DNA from: JBCDAP01 sp038747915 | GTDB lineage: Bacteria; Planctomycetota; Phycisphaerae; Phycisphaerales; UBA1924 | Assembly: GCA_038747915.1 (NCBI GenBank) | Contig: JBCDJJ010000053.1 | Span: 1-25,035, forward strand | Direction of reading: 5' to 3' | DNA length: 25,035 nt | Shown here: piece by piece, positions 1 through 8,359 of the stretch | Position numbering within the stretch: position 1 is the stretch's first letter | Layout of the letters: each line of letters begins with the position of its first letter | Program-made: the position numbers and the translations under genes | Notes under the pieces: model-generated | Seen by the model: only the letters and a program-made list of their open reading frames with translations | Database searches by the model: none | What the model was told of the DNA's origin: nothing

Positions 1-170
1 CCCCGGCCCGCTGGGTGGGGGGCCCCGCCCCCCCCTGCCCCGGGCCGGCGGCCTCCGGGGGCGGGGGGCCCTTCGGTTGCGCCGCGCCCCGCCCCCCCCC
101 CCCACGCCACCCACCTGGGTACGCATCGGGTGCGTGCCGGCCCGGAACCGAGCGACTACCCTCGCCCGCT
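1..170. other. GC-extreme low-complexity region, no gene seen
   Basis: The first roughly 115 bases are almost entirely G and C, with several homopolymer runs including twelve consecutive C at 92-103. An open frame runs through it in phase with the MazG gene, but the conceptual product is Pro/Gly/Ala-rich with no family resemblance, so I place the MazG start at 171. Stretches like this at a contig edge are often poorly resolved, so individual bases here may be unreliable. Confidence 0.6.
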
Positions 171-479
171 GTGCCCCAGGATCTGACCATCGCCGACTTC
201 CAGCAGCTCATCCGCGAGCGCTACTCGTCCACCGACGCCGAGCGCGGCACACCGGGCACGTTCATGTGGTTCATCGAGGAGGTCGGTGAGCTTGCCACCT
301 CGCTCCACGAGTGCGCCGAGGGGCAGTCGCCGACACCCGAGCAGCGGCACAACTTGGTCGAAGAGTTCGCCGATGTGCTCGCCTGGCTCGCCACACTCGC
401 CAACATCAACGGCGTCGACCTGACCGAGGCGCTCACCAAGTACACCGACCCCGAGCGCGTGAAGGGTGTCAAGCCGTGA
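171..479 (+). CDS. MazG-like nucleotide pyrophosphohydrolase
   Basis: A small (102 aa) all-alpha NTP pyrophosphohydrolase of the MazG-like superfamily, expected to hydrolyse (d)NTPs to NMP plus pyrophosphate using Mg2+. Visible motifs are EEVGE (residues 36-40) and EEFAD (64-68), the paired acidic motifs that bind metal in MazG and dUTPase-like folds, followed by a short helix ending in LTEALTKY. The length fits the single-domain type rather than two-domain E. coli MazG. I chose the GTG at 171 because similarity begins just after it and everything upstream is low-complexity. The stop overlaps the trpA start (GTGA at 476-479), implying translational coupling. The exact substrate is not predictable from sequence. 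Confidence 0.8.
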   Translation: MPQDLTIADFQQLIRERYSSTDAERGTPGTFMWFIEEVGELATSLHECAEGQSPTPEQRHNLVEEFADVLAWLATLANINGVDLTEALTKYTDPERVKGVKP

Positions 480-1303
480 GTGCGAGCACCGGTGCGACCA
501 ACCGCGTGGAGGCCATCTTCGCTGAAGCTCGCGCGAGCGGGCGGAAGCTGCTCATGCCGTTTGTGTGCGCCGGCTCGCCGTCGCTCGAATCGAGCATGGC
601 CGCGATCGAGGCGGTCGAGCGTGGCGGCGGGTCGATCGTCGAGGTCGGCATTCCGTTCTCCGATCCCATCGCCGACGGCCCGGTGATCGCAGCGGCGATG
701 CACGACGCCCTTGAACGCGGTGTGACGCCCGAGGCAATCTTCGACGCGGTCGCCGAGCGTCGCTCGCGCGTGGCGCTCGGTCTGGTGGCGATGGTGAGCG
801 TGTCGATCGTGCACCGGATGGGCATCGAGCGATTCGTGTCCCGTGCTGCAGCGGCGGGGTTCGACGGGTTCATTTTCCCCGATGCGCCGCTCGAGGAGGC
901 TGCCGAGCTCGGCGCCGCTGCCACCGGCGCGGGCCTGACCTCCACACTCCTGGTCGCACCTGGGACATCACCGGACCGTGCCGCGCACATCGCCGAGGCG
1001 TGTTCGGGATTCATCTACGTCCTGACGCGCGGGGGCATCACCGGCGAGCAGGCGGGTGGTCCGAGCGCGCACCTCGCCGAGCGGATCGCGGCGCTGCGAG
1101 CGGTCACCGATCTCCCACTTGCAGCGGGCTTTGGCATCTCATCGCCCGAACAAGTGCGAGAGGCCGTGGTGTCGGCCGACGCTGCGATCGTGGGCTCCGC
1201 CCTGGTCCGCCGGCTTTCAGAGGCGGACGAGCACCCCGGTGAAGTGGCCAGGGTGGCCGAGGCATTCACCGGAGAACTTGCGGCCGGTCTCGGTCAAACC
1301 TGA
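476..1303 (+). CDS. trpA: Tryptophan synthase alpha chain
   Basis: Alpha subunit of tryptophan synthase (275 aa). It cleaves indole-3-glycerol phosphate to indole and glyceraldehyde 3-phosphate, passing indole to the beta subunit. The TIM-barrel signature VEVGIPFSDPIADGP (55-69) carries both catalytic acids: Glu56 and Asp67 correspond to Glu49 and Asp60 of the E. coli enzyme. Further family motifs are LMPFVCAGSP near 26, the loop YVLTRGGITG, and AGFGISSPEQV in the phosphate-binding region. The start is a GTG overlapping the stop of the MazG-like gene. No trpB or other trp gene lies in the window, so the partner is either upstream of the edge or elsewhere. Length and motifs indicate a complete gene. 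Confidence 0.95.
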   Translation: MSASTGATNRVEAIFAEARASGRKLLMPFVCAGSPSLESSMAAIEAVERGGGSIVEVGIPFSDPIADGPVIAAAMHDALERGVTPEAIFDAVAERRSRVALGLVAMVSVSIVHRMGIERFVSRAAAAGFDGFIFPDAPLEEAAELGAAATGAGLTSTLLVAPGTSPDRAAHIAEACSGFIYVLTRGGITGEQAGGPSAHLAERIAALRAVTDLPLAAGFGISSPEQVREAVVSADAAIVGSALVRRLSEADEHPGEVARVAEAFTGELAAGLGQT

Positions 1304-1352
1304 TGACCGGTGCCCGATCTCGTGGTAGGTTCCTTCCTTGGGTCTGAGACCG

Positions 1353-1371
1353 GGCCGCTCGCCGAGCGGCC
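1353..1371. other. Perfect 8-bp hairpin between trpA and glnN
   Basis: The arms GGCCGCTC (1353-1360) and GAGCGGCC (1364-1371) pair perfectly around a GCC loop, 50 bases after the trpA stop and 37 before the glutamine synthetase start. There is no T-run after it, so it is not a canonical intrinsic terminator. It could be a T-less terminator, a leader structure of glnN, or an operator. Confidence 0.4.
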
Positions 1372-1407
1372 GGTCGATCAACAATCAAAGCAAGTGGGTA
1401 GAGGTCC

Positions 1408-3624
1408 ATGAGCGATTCGACGATGCGGCTTGAAGCCATCACCGGGGCGGCCACCTGGCACGCCGAAACCGCCAACGGCAACGGCTCGGTCCATATGACA
1501 CCGAGCGAGCACCACGCCACGTTCGGCGACGATGTGTTCTCGATGAAGGTCATGCGGGAGCGGCTGCCCAAGGCCGTGTTCAAGAAGCTCGAGAGCACCC
1601 TCAAGCGGGGTGATGCCCTCGATCCTTCGATCGCCGACACGGTCGCCAACGCCATGAAGGACTGGGCGATCGAGAACGGCGCTACGCACTACACCCATTG
1701 GTTCCAGCCGCTCACGGGCCTGACCGCCGAGAAGCACGACTCGTTCCTGAGCCCCGATGGGCAGGGCGGGGCGATCGTCGAGTTCTCCGGCGATGCCCTC
1801 ACCCAGGGCGAGCCCGACGCGAGCTCCTTCCCCTCGGGCGGCATCCGCGCCACCTTCGAGGCTCGCGGCTACACCGCGTGGGACGCCACCAGCCCGGTCT
1901 TCCTCCGTCGCGGGGAGAACCAGGTGACCATGTGTATCCCCACCGCCTTCGTGAGCTACACCGGCGAGGCCCTGGACAAGAAGACGCCGCTGCTCCGCTC
2001 GATGGATGCGGTCTCGAAGGCTGCGATCCGCGTGCTCGAGATCTTCGGCACCGACGCGGGGGTCAGCCGGGTGTACTCCACCTGCGGCGCCGAGCAGGAG
2101 TACTTCCTGATCGACCGCCGGTTCTACTACGCTCGCCCTGATCTCGTGCTCACCGGCCGGACCCTCTTTGGAACGCAGGCTGCCAAGGCCCACGAGCTCG
2201 ACGACCATTACTTCGGCGCCATCCCGCAGCGGATCCTGGCGTGCATGGCCGACGTCGAGGCCGAGCTCTACCGGCTCGGCGTGCCCGTCAAGACACGCCA
2301 CAACGAGGTCTCGCCGAGTCAGTACGAGATCGCACCGGTCTTCGAGAACGCCAACGTCTCGTCCGACCACCAGCACCTGATCATGCAGGTGCTGCAGTCG
2401 ATCGCGCCCAAGTACGGCCTCCAGTGCCTGCTGCACGAGAAGCCCTTCGCGGTCATCAACGGCTCGGGCAAGCACAACAACTGGTCGCTCGCGACCGACA
2501 CCGGTGTCAACTTGCTCGATCCGCAGGACGAGACGCACACCAATCTCCAGTTCATGGTGTTCCTGTGCGCCGTGCTCCGTGCGGTTGACATCCACGCCGA
2601 TGTGCTCCGCGCCTGCATCGCGTCGAGCGGGAACGATCACCGCCTCGGCGCCAACGAGGCGCCGCCCGCGATCATCTCGATCTTTATGGGCGAGATGCTC
2701 ACCGACCTGCTCGAGCAGATCGAGAAGGGCGCACCCACGAAGACCAAGAAGGGCGGCACGATGGACCTCGGGGCGCACACCCTCCCCGACCTGCCCCGCC
2801 ACGCCGGCGACCGCAACCGCACCTCGCCCTTCGCCTTCACCGGCAACAAGTTCGAGTTCCGCGCGGTCGGTAGCACGGCGTCCATCTCCTGGCCCAACAC
2901 GGTCATGAACGTGATCGTTGCCGAGTCGCTCGACGAGCTCGCCTCGCAGATCGAGGTCAAGCTCGGCACCCGCAAGAGCGAGCCCACCGAGGCCCAGCTC
3001 AAGCAGGCGGTCCTCGCGGTGCTCAAGCCGCTCGTCAAGGAGCACAAGAAGGTCATCTTCAACGGTGATGGCTACTCCGACGCGTGGCACGACGAAGCCG
3101 AGAAGCGCGGCCTGCCCAACCTTCGCGACACCGTCGACGCCCTGCCGGCCCTGAAGGCCAAGAAGTGCATCGACGCCTTCAAGAAGTTCAAGGTCCTCAC
3201 CAAGGCCGAGATCGAGAGCCGCTTCAATACCTACGCCGAGCAGTACGCCACGCAGATCGAGATCGAGGCCAAGACCACCTCGTCGATCGCCAAGCGCTCG
3301 ATCCTTCCCGCTGCGATCCGTCACCAGACCGACCTGGCCGAGTCCGTCGGGGCGCTCCAGTCGGCCGACATCGATGCCGAGGAGCAGCGCCTCGCCCTCG
3401 AGGAGTTCGCGGGCATGGTCAACGACCTGCGGGCCAAGGTGATCACGCTCGATGAAGCGGTCGAGAGCGTCGGCGGCGAGGGCATCAAACTCGCTGCGGC
3501 ACTCCGCGACACCGTGATCCCGGCGATCAACGATGTCCGTGAACTCGCCGACGAACTCGAGCACCACATCGCCGACGACCTCTGGCCCCTGCCGACCTAC
3601 CAGGAGATGCTCTTCGTCAAGTAG
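1408..3624 (+). CDS. glnN: Glutamine synthetase type III
   Basis: Glutamine synthetase of the large type III class (738 aa). It makes glutamine from glutamate, ammonia and ATP. Type III enzymes are about 700-730 residues, against about 450-470 for type I, and act as dodecamers of two hexameric rings. Visible family motifs are THYTHWFQPLTG (93-104), a conserved block at 134-159 including SFPSGGIRATFEARGYTAWD, GAEQEYFLID (227-236) with metal-binding acids, the block from TRHNEVSPSQYEIAP (296-310), and NGSGKHNNWS (351-360) in the active site. The alpha-helical C-terminal region typical of GSIII is present. The ATG at 1408 is preceded closely by GAGG. It is monocistronic: a hairpin lies upstream and a strong terminator downstream. 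No PII or amt gene is nearby. Confidence 0.96.
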   Translation: MSDSTMRLEAITGAATWHAETANGNGSVHMTPSEHHATFGDDVFSMKVMRERLPKAVFKKLESTLKRGDALDPSIADTVANAMKDWAIENGATHYTHWFQPLTGLTAEKHDSFLSPDGQGGAIVEFSGDALTQGEPDASSFPSGGIRATFEARGYTAWDATSPVFLRRGENQVTMCIPTAFVSYTGEALDKKTPLLRSMDAVSKAAIRVLEIFGTDAGVSRVYSTCGAEQEYFLIDRRFYYARPDLVLTGRTLFGTQAAKAHELDDHYFGAIPQRILACMADVEAELYRLGVPVKTRHNEVSPSQYEIAPVFENANVSSDHQHLIMQVLQSIAPKYGLQCLLHEKPFAVINGSGKHNNWSLATDTGVNLLDPQDETHTNLQFMVFLCAVLRAVDIHADVLRACIASSGNDHRLGANEAPPAIISIFMGEMLTDLLEQIEKGAPTKTKKGGTMDLGAHTLPDLPRHAGDRNRTSPFAFTGNKFEFRAVGSTASISWPNTVMNVIVAESLDELASQIEVKLGTRKSEPTEAQLKQAVLAVLKPLVKEHKKVIFNGDGYSDAWHDEAEKRGLPNLRDTVDALPALKAKKCIDAFKKFKVLTKAEIESRFNTYAEQYATQIEIEAKTTSSIAKRSILPAAIRHQTDLAESVGALQSADIDAEEQRLALEEFAGMVNDLRAKVITLDEAVESVGGEGIKLAAALRDTVIPAINDVRELADELEHHIADDLWPLPTYQEMLFVK

Positions 3625-3699
3625 GGCCACATCCGAGTGCCCGTCACCTCGCGAAGTGAGAAGCCGGGCTCGGCAGTCGCCAGATGGAAGACTCGAACG

Positions 3700-3726
3700 A
3701 ACGCCGCGGACAGCCGCGGCGTTTTT
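3700..3726 (+). terminator. Intrinsic terminator after glnN
   Basis: Ten-base perfect stem AACGCCGCGG (3700-3709) and CCGCGGCGTT (3714-3723) with an ACAG loop, followed by T residues. It sits 75 bases after the glnN stop and just before the stop of the convergent acyl-CoA synthetase gene. The opposite strand has only a weak T-tract, so it mainly serves the plus-strand transcript. Confidence 0.85.
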
Positions 3727-3733
3727 CGTGTGA

Positions 3734-5227
3734 TCACGCGGGAGCACCCTGCTCCTGCTTGAGCATCTCCGCCAGCTCGCGACGCATCACCTTGCCCGTC
3801 GGATTCCGCGGAAGCTCCTCCAGCACGCGGATCTCCTTGGGCACCTTGTAGATCGCCAGGCGATCGCGGCACCAGGCCAGCACCGACTCCTCGTCGTAGG
3901 TCTCGTCCTCTTTCACCTCGACGAACGCCACCGGCACCTCGCCGCGCTTGTCGTCATGCTTGCCAGCGACGCCGCACGCCGAGATGCTCGGGTGCGCCAC
4001 GACGATCTCCTCGATCTCGCGCGGGAACACGTTCTCCCCGCCGACAATCAGCATCTCCTTGAGCCGGCCCGTGATCGACAGGTGCCCATCGGGCGAGAGC
4101 CGACCGATATCACCCGTGCGGAAGAAGCCCTTCTCGTCGAAGGTCGCAGCCGTTTCCTCGGCGAGCTTGTAGTACCCCTTCATCACGTTGGGCCCGCGGA
4201 AGCGGATCTCGCCATCGCTCTCGTCGTGCAGCGTGCCCTCCATGTCGATCTCGGCGATCTTGATCTCGACGTCGGGCAGCGACCGACCGACCGAGTGCGG
4301 CCGGTACTCCTCCGGGAGGCACAGGTTCGTCACCGGCGAGGTCTCGGTGAGTCCGTAGCCCTCGCTGATCTTCACGTCGAACCGATCGAGATACTCCTGC
4401 CGCACCGCGTCGGGCAGCGGCTCGCCACCCGAGACGATCAGCCGGAAACTCGCGAAATCCTCCGCGGTCAGATCGCGCACGCGCGCCAGTGCCGTGTACA
4501 TCGACGGGATCGCCACGAAGATCGTCGGTTTGTGCGTGCGGAACAGCTTCACGAGTTTCTGCGGGATAAACCGCGCGGTGAACACCGCTTTGCCGCCGCT
4601 GTACAGCGGGAGCATCGTCAGCACCGTGAACCCGAAGCTGTGGAACGACGGCAGCACGCCAACGAGCACATCGCTCTTCGTGAACGAGCCGTACTTCATG
4701 CACTGGCGAATGTTCGACCCGATGTTGCCGTGCGTGAGCATCACGCCCTTGGGCCGGCCCGACGTGCCCGACGTGTAGAGCAGCACGCATAAGTCGTCCC
4801 GGCTTGCATGCGGTGGCCACCGCAGCTTCGGCACGCCCTTGAACTGTCCCTTGATCTCGTCGAGCCGAACCAGGTTCTTCACCTTCGGCTCGAAGCCGAG
4901 GTGATCGAGCATCGGGCCCACGCTCACCACCGTGTCCGTGTCGCAGTCGTCGATCACGTACTGCAACTCGTCGGGGCGCAGCAGGAAGTTGAGCGGCACC
5001 ACCGCCTTGCCGAGCAGCCACCCCGCGAGCACCGTCATCGGGAAAGCGCCCGAGTTGGGCAGCAGCACGGCGATCGTCTTCGTCGTGCAGACCTTCTCGA
5101 GGTAGCCCGCCAGGTGATACGCCCCGACGAGCAGCTCGATCGACTTCCACTCACGCTGATCGTCCACGCAGGCGATGCGCGTGGGCGCCGTCAGCAGCTT
5201 TCGAACGATCGTTGCATGCACCGCCAT
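3734..5227 (-). CDS. AMP-dependent acyl-CoA synthetase (ANL superfamily)
   Basis: Adenylate-forming enzyme (497 aa) that activates a carboxylic acid, probably a fatty acid, through an acyl-AMP and transfers it to CoA. Visible core motifs in order are the P-loop YTSGTSGRPKG (151-161), YGLTETSP (291-298), FRTGD (369-373), GRLKEMLIVGGENVFPREIE (387-406), and PTGKV (476-480) with the catalytic C-terminal lysine at 479. The length matches compact FadD/4CL-type ligases. The minus-strand start has a GGGA-type Shine-Dalgarno. It lies 113 bases downstream of the J-protein gene on the same strand. No beta-oxidation or polyketide genes are adjacent, so chain length and role stay open; an acyl-ACP ligase is the main alternative. 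Confidence 0.88.
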   Translation of the reverse strand: MAVHATIVRKLLTAPTRIACVDDQREWKSIELLVGAYHLAGYLEKVCTTKTIAVLLPNSGAFPMTVLAGWLLGKAVVPLNFLLRPDELQYVIDDCDTDTVVSVGPMLDHLGFEPKVKNLVRLDEIKGQFKGVPKLRWPPHASRDDLCVLLYTSGTSGRPKGVMLTHGNIGSNIRQCMKYGSFTKSDVLVGVLPSFHSFGFTVLTMLPLYSGGKAVFTARFIPQKLVKLFRTHKPTIFVAIPSMYTALARVRDLTAEDFASFRLIVSGGEPLPDAVRQEYLDRFDVKISEGYGLTETSPVTNLCLPEEYRPHSVGRSLPDVEIKIAEIDMEGTLHDESDGEIRFRGPNVMKGYYKLAEETAATFDEKGFFRTGDIGRLSPDGHLSITGRLKEMLIVGGENVFPREIEEIVVAHPSISACGVAGKHDDKRGEVPVAFVEVKEDETYDEESVLAWCRDRLAIYKVPKEIRVLEELPRNPTGKVMRRELAEMLKQEQGAPA

Positions 5228-5340
5228 GGACAGATCCCTTCGCGTGGCTCCGGCGTCGGGTGTCTCATTCGCCCGGCGCGCCCTGTCATTTCAACCCGTC
5301 AACCGTAACTCGGCCCATCATCATCGCCGACGCAACGCAT

Positions 5341-6306
5341 TCAGGTCCAGTCTCGTCCGGTACGCGGGCTCGCGATCCGGTGCGCGAGCTCTTCGAGTAG
5401 TGCCCGATCGTGCTCGCCGAGGCTCTTGGGCGGGACAATACGGATCACCGCAAAGAAATCCCCGCGCTTGCCATCCGCAGATTCCACACCCATCCCTCGA
5501 ACCCGCAGCTTGGTGCCCGAGGCGGTCCCCGCGGGCACATCGAGCTCGACCGACCGGGTTCCGCTCGCGGTCACCACCGGCACCGAGACCTGGGCACCCA
5601 CCGTCGCCTCCACGATCGTCACCGGCAGGTCGATCAGCAGATCGAGCCCCTCGCGCCGGAGCAGCGGGTGCCCACCGAGCCGTACCGTCAGGATCAGATC
5701 TCCGGTCGCCCCGCCCATCGACCGCTCGCCCTTCCCGCGCACACGGAGCTTCGCGCCGTCGTTCACCCCCTTCGGGATGGTCACATCGATCGTCTCCGCG
5801 GTGCCGGCGCGATCCACGCGGATGCTCTCGGTGCCGCCGGTGATCGCGGTCGCGAAGTCCACATCGAGGTCAGCGGTCAGATCGCGCGCCCGCGACGACC
5901 GCGCCCGCCCCCGCGGCGCACTCCGCCCGAACGGACTCCCCGCGCCGCCTCGACCGCCGAACATCTCCTCGAAGATCGAGCCGACATCGACGTCGGAGAA
6001 CCCGCCACCGGTGCCGCTCGCCCCACCCCCGACGTTCGACCACGTGTACGTCCCGCCGGGGTGCGGGCCGCCACGGGCTCCAGCCCCCACGCCCGCGTGC
6101 CCGAACCGGTCGTAGTTCGCCCGCTGCTCGGTGTCGGACAGCACCGAGTACGCCTCCTGCACCTCGTTGAAGCGCTCGTGGGCGTCGTCGTCCTTATTGC
6201 GATCCGGGTGGTACTGCTGCGCCTTCTTGCGATAGGCCGACTTGATCTCATCGGCCGATGCGCCGCGCGACACCCCAAGCACCTCGTAGTAGTCCCGTGC
6301 CGACAT
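5341..6306 (-). CDS. J-domain co-chaperone, CbpA-type (no zinc finger)
   Basis: Class B Hsp40/DnaJ protein (321 aa) expected to deliver unfolded clients to DnaK and stimulate its ATPase. The N-terminal J-domain carries HPD at 33-35 and the typical start DYYEVLGV. A Gly/Phe-rich linker (about 70-130) includes FEEMFGG. The two C-terminal beta-sandwich substrate domains (about 142-292) carry VTIPKGVNDGAKLRVRGKG and LDVPAGTASGTKLRVRGMG. The four CxxCxGxG zinc-finger repeats of true DnaJ are absent, placing it with CbpA/DnaJ2. AGGA lies 8 bases before the ATG on the minus strand. It sits between a TIM-barrel gene and an acyl-CoA synthetase, with no dnaK or grpE in the window. Confidence 0.92.
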   Translation of the reverse strand: MSARDYYEVLGVSRGASADEIKSAYRKKAQQYHPDRNKDDDAHERFNEVQEAYSVLSDTEQRANYDRFGHAGVGAGARGGPHPGGTYTWSNVGGGASGTGGGFSDVDVGSIFEEMFGGRGGAGSPFGRSAPRGRARSSRARDLTADLDVDFATAITGGTESIRVDRAGTAETIDVTIPKGVNDGAKLRVRGKGERSMGGATGDLILTVRLGGHPLLRREGLDLLIDLPVTIVEATVGAQVSVPVVTASGTRSVELDVPAGTASGTKLRVRGMGVESADGKRGDFFAVIRIVPPKSLGEHDRALLEELAHRIASPRTGRDWT

Positions 6307-6383
6307 CCGCGGATCCTAGGAGCGATCCTCGACGAGCGAGCCCAGCCGTGCCCGCCCGGGACTTGCGGGGACGTCCGACCTCC

Positions 6384-7163
6384 TCACACGCGGGCGATCA
6401 CACGCTGTGCCGCGTCTTCCGCCTCCCGCACCCCCCGGAGATCCACCACGACCGGCCCGGTGTACCCCGCAGCGGTCAACGCCACGGTGTACGACAGCGC
6501 ATCGAGCCGCCCGGCGCCCGGCGCGACCCGCCCGATTTCCGACGCATCGGTGAGCCGCGCATCACCGAGCCGTCCCTTGCACGCCGCGACAGCTCGCCCC
6601 AGATCCACTTCAAGCCCGCGCGCCATCATCATCCCTGCGGGGTCGAACCCGACGCCGATGGCCTCGTGGCTCACGCCACCCTCGACCTCGGGCGACGCGT
6701 AGTCCGCCACCACGCACCCCGCATCGCCCGCTGTCGCCGCGAGTATCTCGGTCACCCCCGCTGCCTCCTCGCCTGTGGGCAGCGTCAGGGCCACCACCGC
6801 CCGCCCCTCGGCGAGCTCCGCGAGCTCGGCAGCCAGCTCGATGGCGCCGAGCGCCGCCGCCATCGCCCGATCCGCCGTCGCCGGCTCGATGAAGTGCGGC
6901 GCCGGGATCCACAGATCGAGCCCCGCGAACCGCACTTCGTCCCGGCGGAGCGTCGCCGCGAGGTCACGCCGGGCCGACCGCGTGAGCTCTCGAGCTCGGC
7001 ACTCGGGGTCCGAAGCGTCCAGGTGCACCCACCGGTACCCCATGCCCGAAATCGCACTCAGCCGCGCGCGGAGCGGTTGCGCTCGCTCAAGCCCCGCGAG
7101 CGCGAGTGCCGCTGCATCCGCCCCGAACACGCCGAGCGAACCTGTGTGTCCAAGTCCGTCCAT
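6384..7163 (-). CDS. TIM-barrel protein of the sugar isomerase/epimerase (AP endonuclease 2-like) superfamily
   Basis: A 259-aa protein that appears to be a divergent xylose-isomerase-like TIM barrel. Features include GYRWVHLDASDP near the first strand, GLDLWIPAPHFIEP (the GLDL.IP..HF region usually carrying a metal-site His), VALTLPTG in mid-barrel, and TGPVVVDLRG near the end. The canonical Glu/His/Asp metal set is not clearly complete, so the protein may be degenerate or specialised. The ATG at 7163 lies 54 bases from the divergent nth gene. An open frame continues upstream but only antisense to nth, so I reject longer starts. The specific substrate is unknown. Confidence 0.65.
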   Translation of the reverse strand: MDGLGHTGSLGVFGADAAALALAGLERAQPLRARLSAISGMGYRWVHLDASDPECRARELTRSARRDLAATLRRDEVRFAGLDLWIPAPHFIEPATADRAMAAALGAIELAAELAELAEGRAVVALTLPTGEEAAGVTEILAATAGDAGCVVADYASPEVEGGVSHEAIGVGFDPAGMMMARGLEVDLGRAVAACKGRLGDARLTDASEIGRVAPGAGRLDALSYTVALTAAGYTGPVVVDLRGVREAEDAAQRVIARV

Positions 7164-7217
7164 GCGGCGGTTGTACCACCGTTTCCCGCGTACGATCCGC
7201 CCCCGACGGATCTGCTC

Positions 7218-8003
7218 ATGCCCGGTGCACGCCCCAAACCGAAAACCCCGAGCAACCCACCGGGGCTGCGCGACCTGCCGTTCTCGGTGCCCGAGGTCTC
7301 GTCGGCCCAGAAGTCGCGGGCCCGCCGCCTGATGGCACGCCTCGCCGAGCGCTACCCCGATGCGCACTGCGAGCTGAATTACTCCACGCCGCACGAGCTG
7401 CTCATCGCCACGATCCTGAGCGCCCAGTCGACCGACGCCGGGGTGAACAAGGCCACGCCGGGCCTGTTCGCAGCGTTCCCAACACCGGCCGACTACGCCG
7501 TCGCCACCCCTGCTCAGATCGAGACCCACATCTCGACCGTCGGCCTCTACCGCAACAAGGCCAAGTCGATCCACGCGGCCATGACACGTCTGGTCGAGCA
7601 CTACAACGCCGAGGTGCCCGCCGACATCGACGAGCTGCTCTCCCTCCGCGGCGTCGCCCGCAAGACCGCCAACGTGGTGCTGGGCGACGCGTTCGGCATC
7701 GCCATGGGCGTGGTGGTCGACACGCACGTCGAGCGGCTCAGCAAACGCTTCGGCCTCGCACCGGAGGACGCCACCGTCGCCATGACCGAGCGGTACCTGT
7801 GCGCACAGTTGCCGCGCACGCTCTGGACGCAGGCGTCGCACCTGCTCATCTTTCACGGCCGGCGGGCGAGCAAGGCCCGTGGGTGGGACCCCACCGCTGA
7901 TCCCATCGACCGTACCTACGCCGCGACCTACGACGAGGTCGTCGCCCGATCGAAGACCCGCACGGCCCCCCGCACCACCACCCGCACGCGAGCCCGCGCA
8001 TGA
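7218..8003 (+). CDS. nth: Endonuclease III-like DNA glycosylase lacking the iron-sulfur cluster cysteines
   Basis: Endonuclease III family HhH-GPD glycosylase (261 aa) for base excision repair of oxidised pyrimidines. Motifs: ELLIATILSAQSTDAGVNKA (60-79), the helix-hairpin-helix LRGVARKTANVVL with the catalytic lysine at 149 (Lys120 in E. coli), and VVDTHVERLSKR with the catalytic aspartate at 168 (Asp138 in E. coli). The C-terminal C-x6-C-x2-C-x5-C cluster-binding loop is missing: after LIFHGRR the sequence runs ASKARGWDPTADPIDRTYA, and the only cysteines in the protein are at 51 and 195. A basic Thr/Arg-rich tail of about 15 residues closes it. The start at 7218 is the best ATG; no strong Shine-Dalgarno is seen. 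The stop overlaps the TPR gene by 4 bases (ATGA). Confidence 0.92.
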   Translation: MPGARPKPKTPSNPPGLRDLPFSVPEVSSAQKSRARRLMARLAERYPDAHCELNYSTPHELLIATILSAQSTDAGVNKATPGLFAAFPTPADYAVATPAQIETHISTVGLYRNKAKSIHAAMTRLVEHYNAEVPADIDELLSLRGVARKTANVVLGDAFGIAMGVVVDTHVERLSKRFGLAPEDATVAMTERYLCAQLPRTLWTQASHLLIFHGRRASKARGWDPTADPIDRTYAATYDEVVARSKTRTAPRTTTRTRARA

Positions 8004-8317
8004 GCCGACTCGATCAGCTGACCACGCTCCACGCCGCCGACCCCGCCGATGCCGATGTGCCCTACATGATCGCCCAGGAGCACGCCAAGGCCGGCGATCT
8101 GGACGCCGCGGTCGAGTGGTACGACCGGTGCCTCGCGATCGATGCCGAGTACCACTACGCCTACTTCCACAAGGCGCGCGCCCTCGAATCAGCTGAGAAG
8201 CAGGCCGAGGCCCGCGAAACGCTCACCGTCGGGCTCGGGCGGGCCCGTGCCGCGGGCAACGCCAAAGCCACCAACGAGATCGCCGAGTATCTCGCCCACC
8301 TCGGCGGTGAGTCCTGA
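8000..8317 (+). CDS. Small tetratricopeptide-repeat protein
   Basis: A 105-aa soluble protein made of about two TPR-like helix pairs. Residues about 19-52 (DVPYMIAQEHAKAGDLDAAV, then EWYDRCLAIDAEY) and 53-85 (HYAYFHKARALESAEKQAEA, then RETLTVGL) fit the TPR pattern of small residues at positions 8 and 20 and a closing proline-less turn. TPR modules mediate protein-protein contacts; no enzymatic role is visible. The ATG overlaps the nth stop in an ATGA, so the two are probably co-translated. No signal peptide. Confidence 0.8.
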   Translation: MSRLDQLTTLHAADPADADVPYMIAQEHAKAGDLDAAVEWYDRCLAIDAEYHYAYFHKARALESAEKQAEARETLTVGLGRARAAGNAKATNEIAEYLAHLGGES

Positions 8318-8359
8318 CCCCGCTTGACGCACCACCTCCCACGGACCGACAGTGATCTC

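Noticed and set aside
1378..3747. 789-codon open frame on the minus strand opposite glutamine synthetase
   Set aside because: It is the antisense shadow of a clear type III glutamine synthetase in GC-rich DNA; the product has no recognisable domain and is strongly Asp/Glu/Arg/Gly/Leu-biased.
7859..7930. Frameshift in nth explaining the missing cluster cysteines
   Set aside because: The frame continues cleanly to a stop that overlaps the next start in a normal ATGA, and the residues there are well-behaved, so an indel is not needed; true loss is more likely.
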